Under the pieces are notes generated by a model. It was not told the origin of the DNA and searched no databases. It saw only the letters and a program-made list of their open reading frames with translations. Position numbers and translations under genes: made by a program. Source: Geomonas agri (GTDB taxonomy: Bacteria; Desulfobacterota; Desulfuromonadia; Geobacterales; Geobacteraceae). Taken from it: a stretch of DNA of 64,000 nt. Numbering within the stretch: position 1 is the first letter of the stretch; every line of letters begins with the position of its first letter. Where the stretch lies: assembly GCF_020179605.1 (NCBI RefSeq), contig NZ_JAINZO010000001.1, positions 496,001-560,000 on the forward strand, read 5' to 3'. Positions 62,767 through 64,000 of the stretch are shown here, one piece after another.

Positions 62767-63942
62767 ATGAAAGGTTTTCGCTTTTCCGCCGTCGAGGCGG
62801 CCATCAAGAAGCCGGGGCGGCTCGACCTGGCACTGATATTTTCCGATCTCCCCGCCCAGGTGGCGGCGGTGTATACCACTAACAAGGTGCAGGCGGCTCC
62901 TGTCATCATTTCGCGCCAGCGCTCGCAAAACGGCAAGTGCCGCGCGCTTTTGGTCAACAGCGGCAACGCCAACGCCTGCACTGGCGAACAGGGGATGACC
63001 GACGCCCTCGAGTGTGGCCGTAAAACGGCCGAGGCCCTGGGTCTTTCCGACGAGGAACTCCTGATCGCCTCCACCGGCGTCATCGGGCAGCCTCTCCCCA
63101 TGGAGCGCTTCCGCAAGGGGATCCAGCCGCTCGTGGACGGCCTCGACCACGGCACTCTGGACGACGTGGCCAAGGCCATCATGACCACGGACACCTTCGA
63201 AAAGATCGAGCGCCGCAGCGGCGAGGCCGGCGGCAAGCCCTACAGCATCTGGGGCATCGCCAAGGGGGCCGGGATGATCCATCCCAACATGGCCACCATG
63301 CTCTCGTTCCTGGTCACTGACGCCGACGTGGACGGCGCCTTCCTGAAGAGCGCCTTCACCCAGGCCGTGGACGGCTCGTTCAACGCCATCACCGTGGACA
63401 ACGACACCTCCACCAACGACACCGCGGTAATCTTCGCCAACGGCGCCGCGGGCAACCCGGCCATCAAGGGGGGGACCCCGGAGGGTGCCGCCTTCGCCGC
63501 GCTGTTGCACGACCTGCTCCTTTCCCTGGCCAAGCTGATCGTCAAGGACGGCGAGGGGGCGACCAAGTTCGTCGAGATCAGGGTGAAGGGGGGCGCAACC
63601 CAGGCCGACGCCAAGAAGGCGGCGCTCGCCGTCGCCAACTCGATGCTGGTCAAGACCGCCTTCTTCGGCCAGGACGCCAACTGGGGCAGGATCATAGCCG
63701 CCATCGGGTACTCCGGCGCGCAGGTGGAGCAGGAGCGGGTCGAGATCCGCTTCGACGACGTGGTGATGGCCACCGGCGGAATCTTCGCCGGCGGCGACGC
63801 CGAGGCAGCCGGCACCCGTGTGCTGCAGCAAAAGGAATTCAAGGTTACCATCGACCTCAAGATCGGCGGTGGCGAGGCCGTGGTCTACACCAGTGACCTC
63901 TCCTACGACTATGTCCGCATCAACGCCGACTACAGAACCTGA
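62767..63942 (+). CDS. argJ: Bifunctional glutamate N-acetyltransferase/amino-acid acetyltransferase
   Basis: A 391-residue arginine-pathway enzyme that recycles acetyl groups between N-acetylornithine and glutamate. The self-cleavage site with catalytic Thr is in NMATMLSFLVTDA; NSGNANACTG, STGVIGQPLPM, ITVDNDTSTNDTAV and a C-terminal DLSYDYVRINADYRT are typical. AAGGAGGTG just before the ATG. Only 9 bases after secA, so they may share a transcript. Confidence 0.96.
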   Translation: MKGFRFSAVEAAIKKPGRLDLALIFSDLPAQVAAVYTTNKVQAAPVIISRQRSQNGKCRALLVNSGNANACTGEQGMTDALECGRKTAEALGLSDEELLIASTGVIGQPLPMERFRKGIQPLVDGLDHGTLDDVAKAIMTTDTFEKIERRSGEAGGKPYSIWGIAKGAGMIHPNMATMLSFLVTDADVDGAFLKSAFTQAVDGSFNAITVDNDTSTNDTAVIFANGAAGNPAIKGGTPEGAAFAALLHDLLLSLAKLIVKDGEGATKFVEIRVKGGATQADAKKAALAVANSMLVKTAFFGQDANWGRIIAAIGYSGAQVEQERVEIRFDDVVMATGGIFAGGDAEAAGTRVLQQKEFKVTIDLKIGGGEAVVYTSDLSYDYVRINADYRT

Positions 63943-64000
63943 TCAGGACTTAACGCTGCCGCCTCCTGCCGGGGGCGGCACCGGCTAAAGGCCGGCATCC

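Overview
The window reads as chromosomal DNA of a Geobacter-type bacterium (Geobacterales, Desulfobacterota), probably close to Geomonas or Citrifermentans. This is inferred from gene content, not from any database search. The supporting features are a c-type multiheme cytochrome, an ETF operon with a membrane HdrD-like ETF:quinone oxidoreductase, paired acetate-type symporters with DUF485, DUF4212 and DUF294 partners, many two-component and sigma-54 systems, a probable GEMM-type cyclic dinucleotide riboswitch, and selenium genes (tRNA-Sec and mnmH). Protein-coding DNA right of about 22 kb is GC-rich and compact. The left 22 kb is looser and looks accessory.

Left accessory part (1-22 kb). A glucoamylase of fungal type is followed by a gene-poor stretch with a candidate GEMM riboswitch and an exported phosphodiesterase-like protein carrying two Ig-like domains. 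Next come a DUF2845 protein, an ECF sigma factor with its own promoter and an exported helical partner, and a RelA/SpoT-domain protein. The most interesting block is 8.1-21.6 kb, where eleven genes lie on the minus strand. Two encode a cytoplasmic phosphorelay: an NTF2-like hybrid kinase with REC and Hpt, then an NtrC-type regulator. Below them a sigma-54 promoter and three TGTCC-N6-GGACA palindromes precede nine co-directional genes: an Os1348/NHLP-like small protein, a DUF3089 lipoprotein, a TIGR03768-like metallophosphoesterase, a lipoprotein of unknown function, a tetraheme cytochrome, an exported FAD reductase-like protein, a lipoprotein amidohydrolase, CstA and a yeast-type cytosine deaminase. 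This looks like one regulon for a periplasmic degradation, reduction and uptake pathway whose substrate is unknown.

Middle part (22-44 kb). After tRNA-Sec come housekeeping genes (YggT, DivIVA, DUF167, CBS, FmdB, folD, galU, tonB) and the etfB-etfA-EMO operon. These are followed by CapA, a class I amidotransferase, a hybrid kinase coupled to a REC-PAS-GGDEF-EAL protein, the sigma-54-type glnB-amtB unit with a long leader, a ferritin-like protein, an inositol monophosphatase, UspA and a TIM-barrel isomerase.

Right part (44-64 kb). A solute-symporter operon (DUF294, DUF4212, SSS, degenerate DUF294, TIM barrel) and an ActP-DUF485 acetate permease operon lie next to a three-gene cluster of unknown membrane and Cys-rich proteins. 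That cluster has a near-consensus sigma-54 promoter and TTGCA-N4-TGCAA palindromes, beside an NtrC-type regulator and a tandem-Cache sensor kinase that probably control it. DUF2156, mnmH, secA (with an extra insertion) and argJ close the window. Several dispersed intergenic palindromes and one MITE-like element sit between genes. No phage, integrase, intact insertion sequence, CRISPR array or rRNA was seen.
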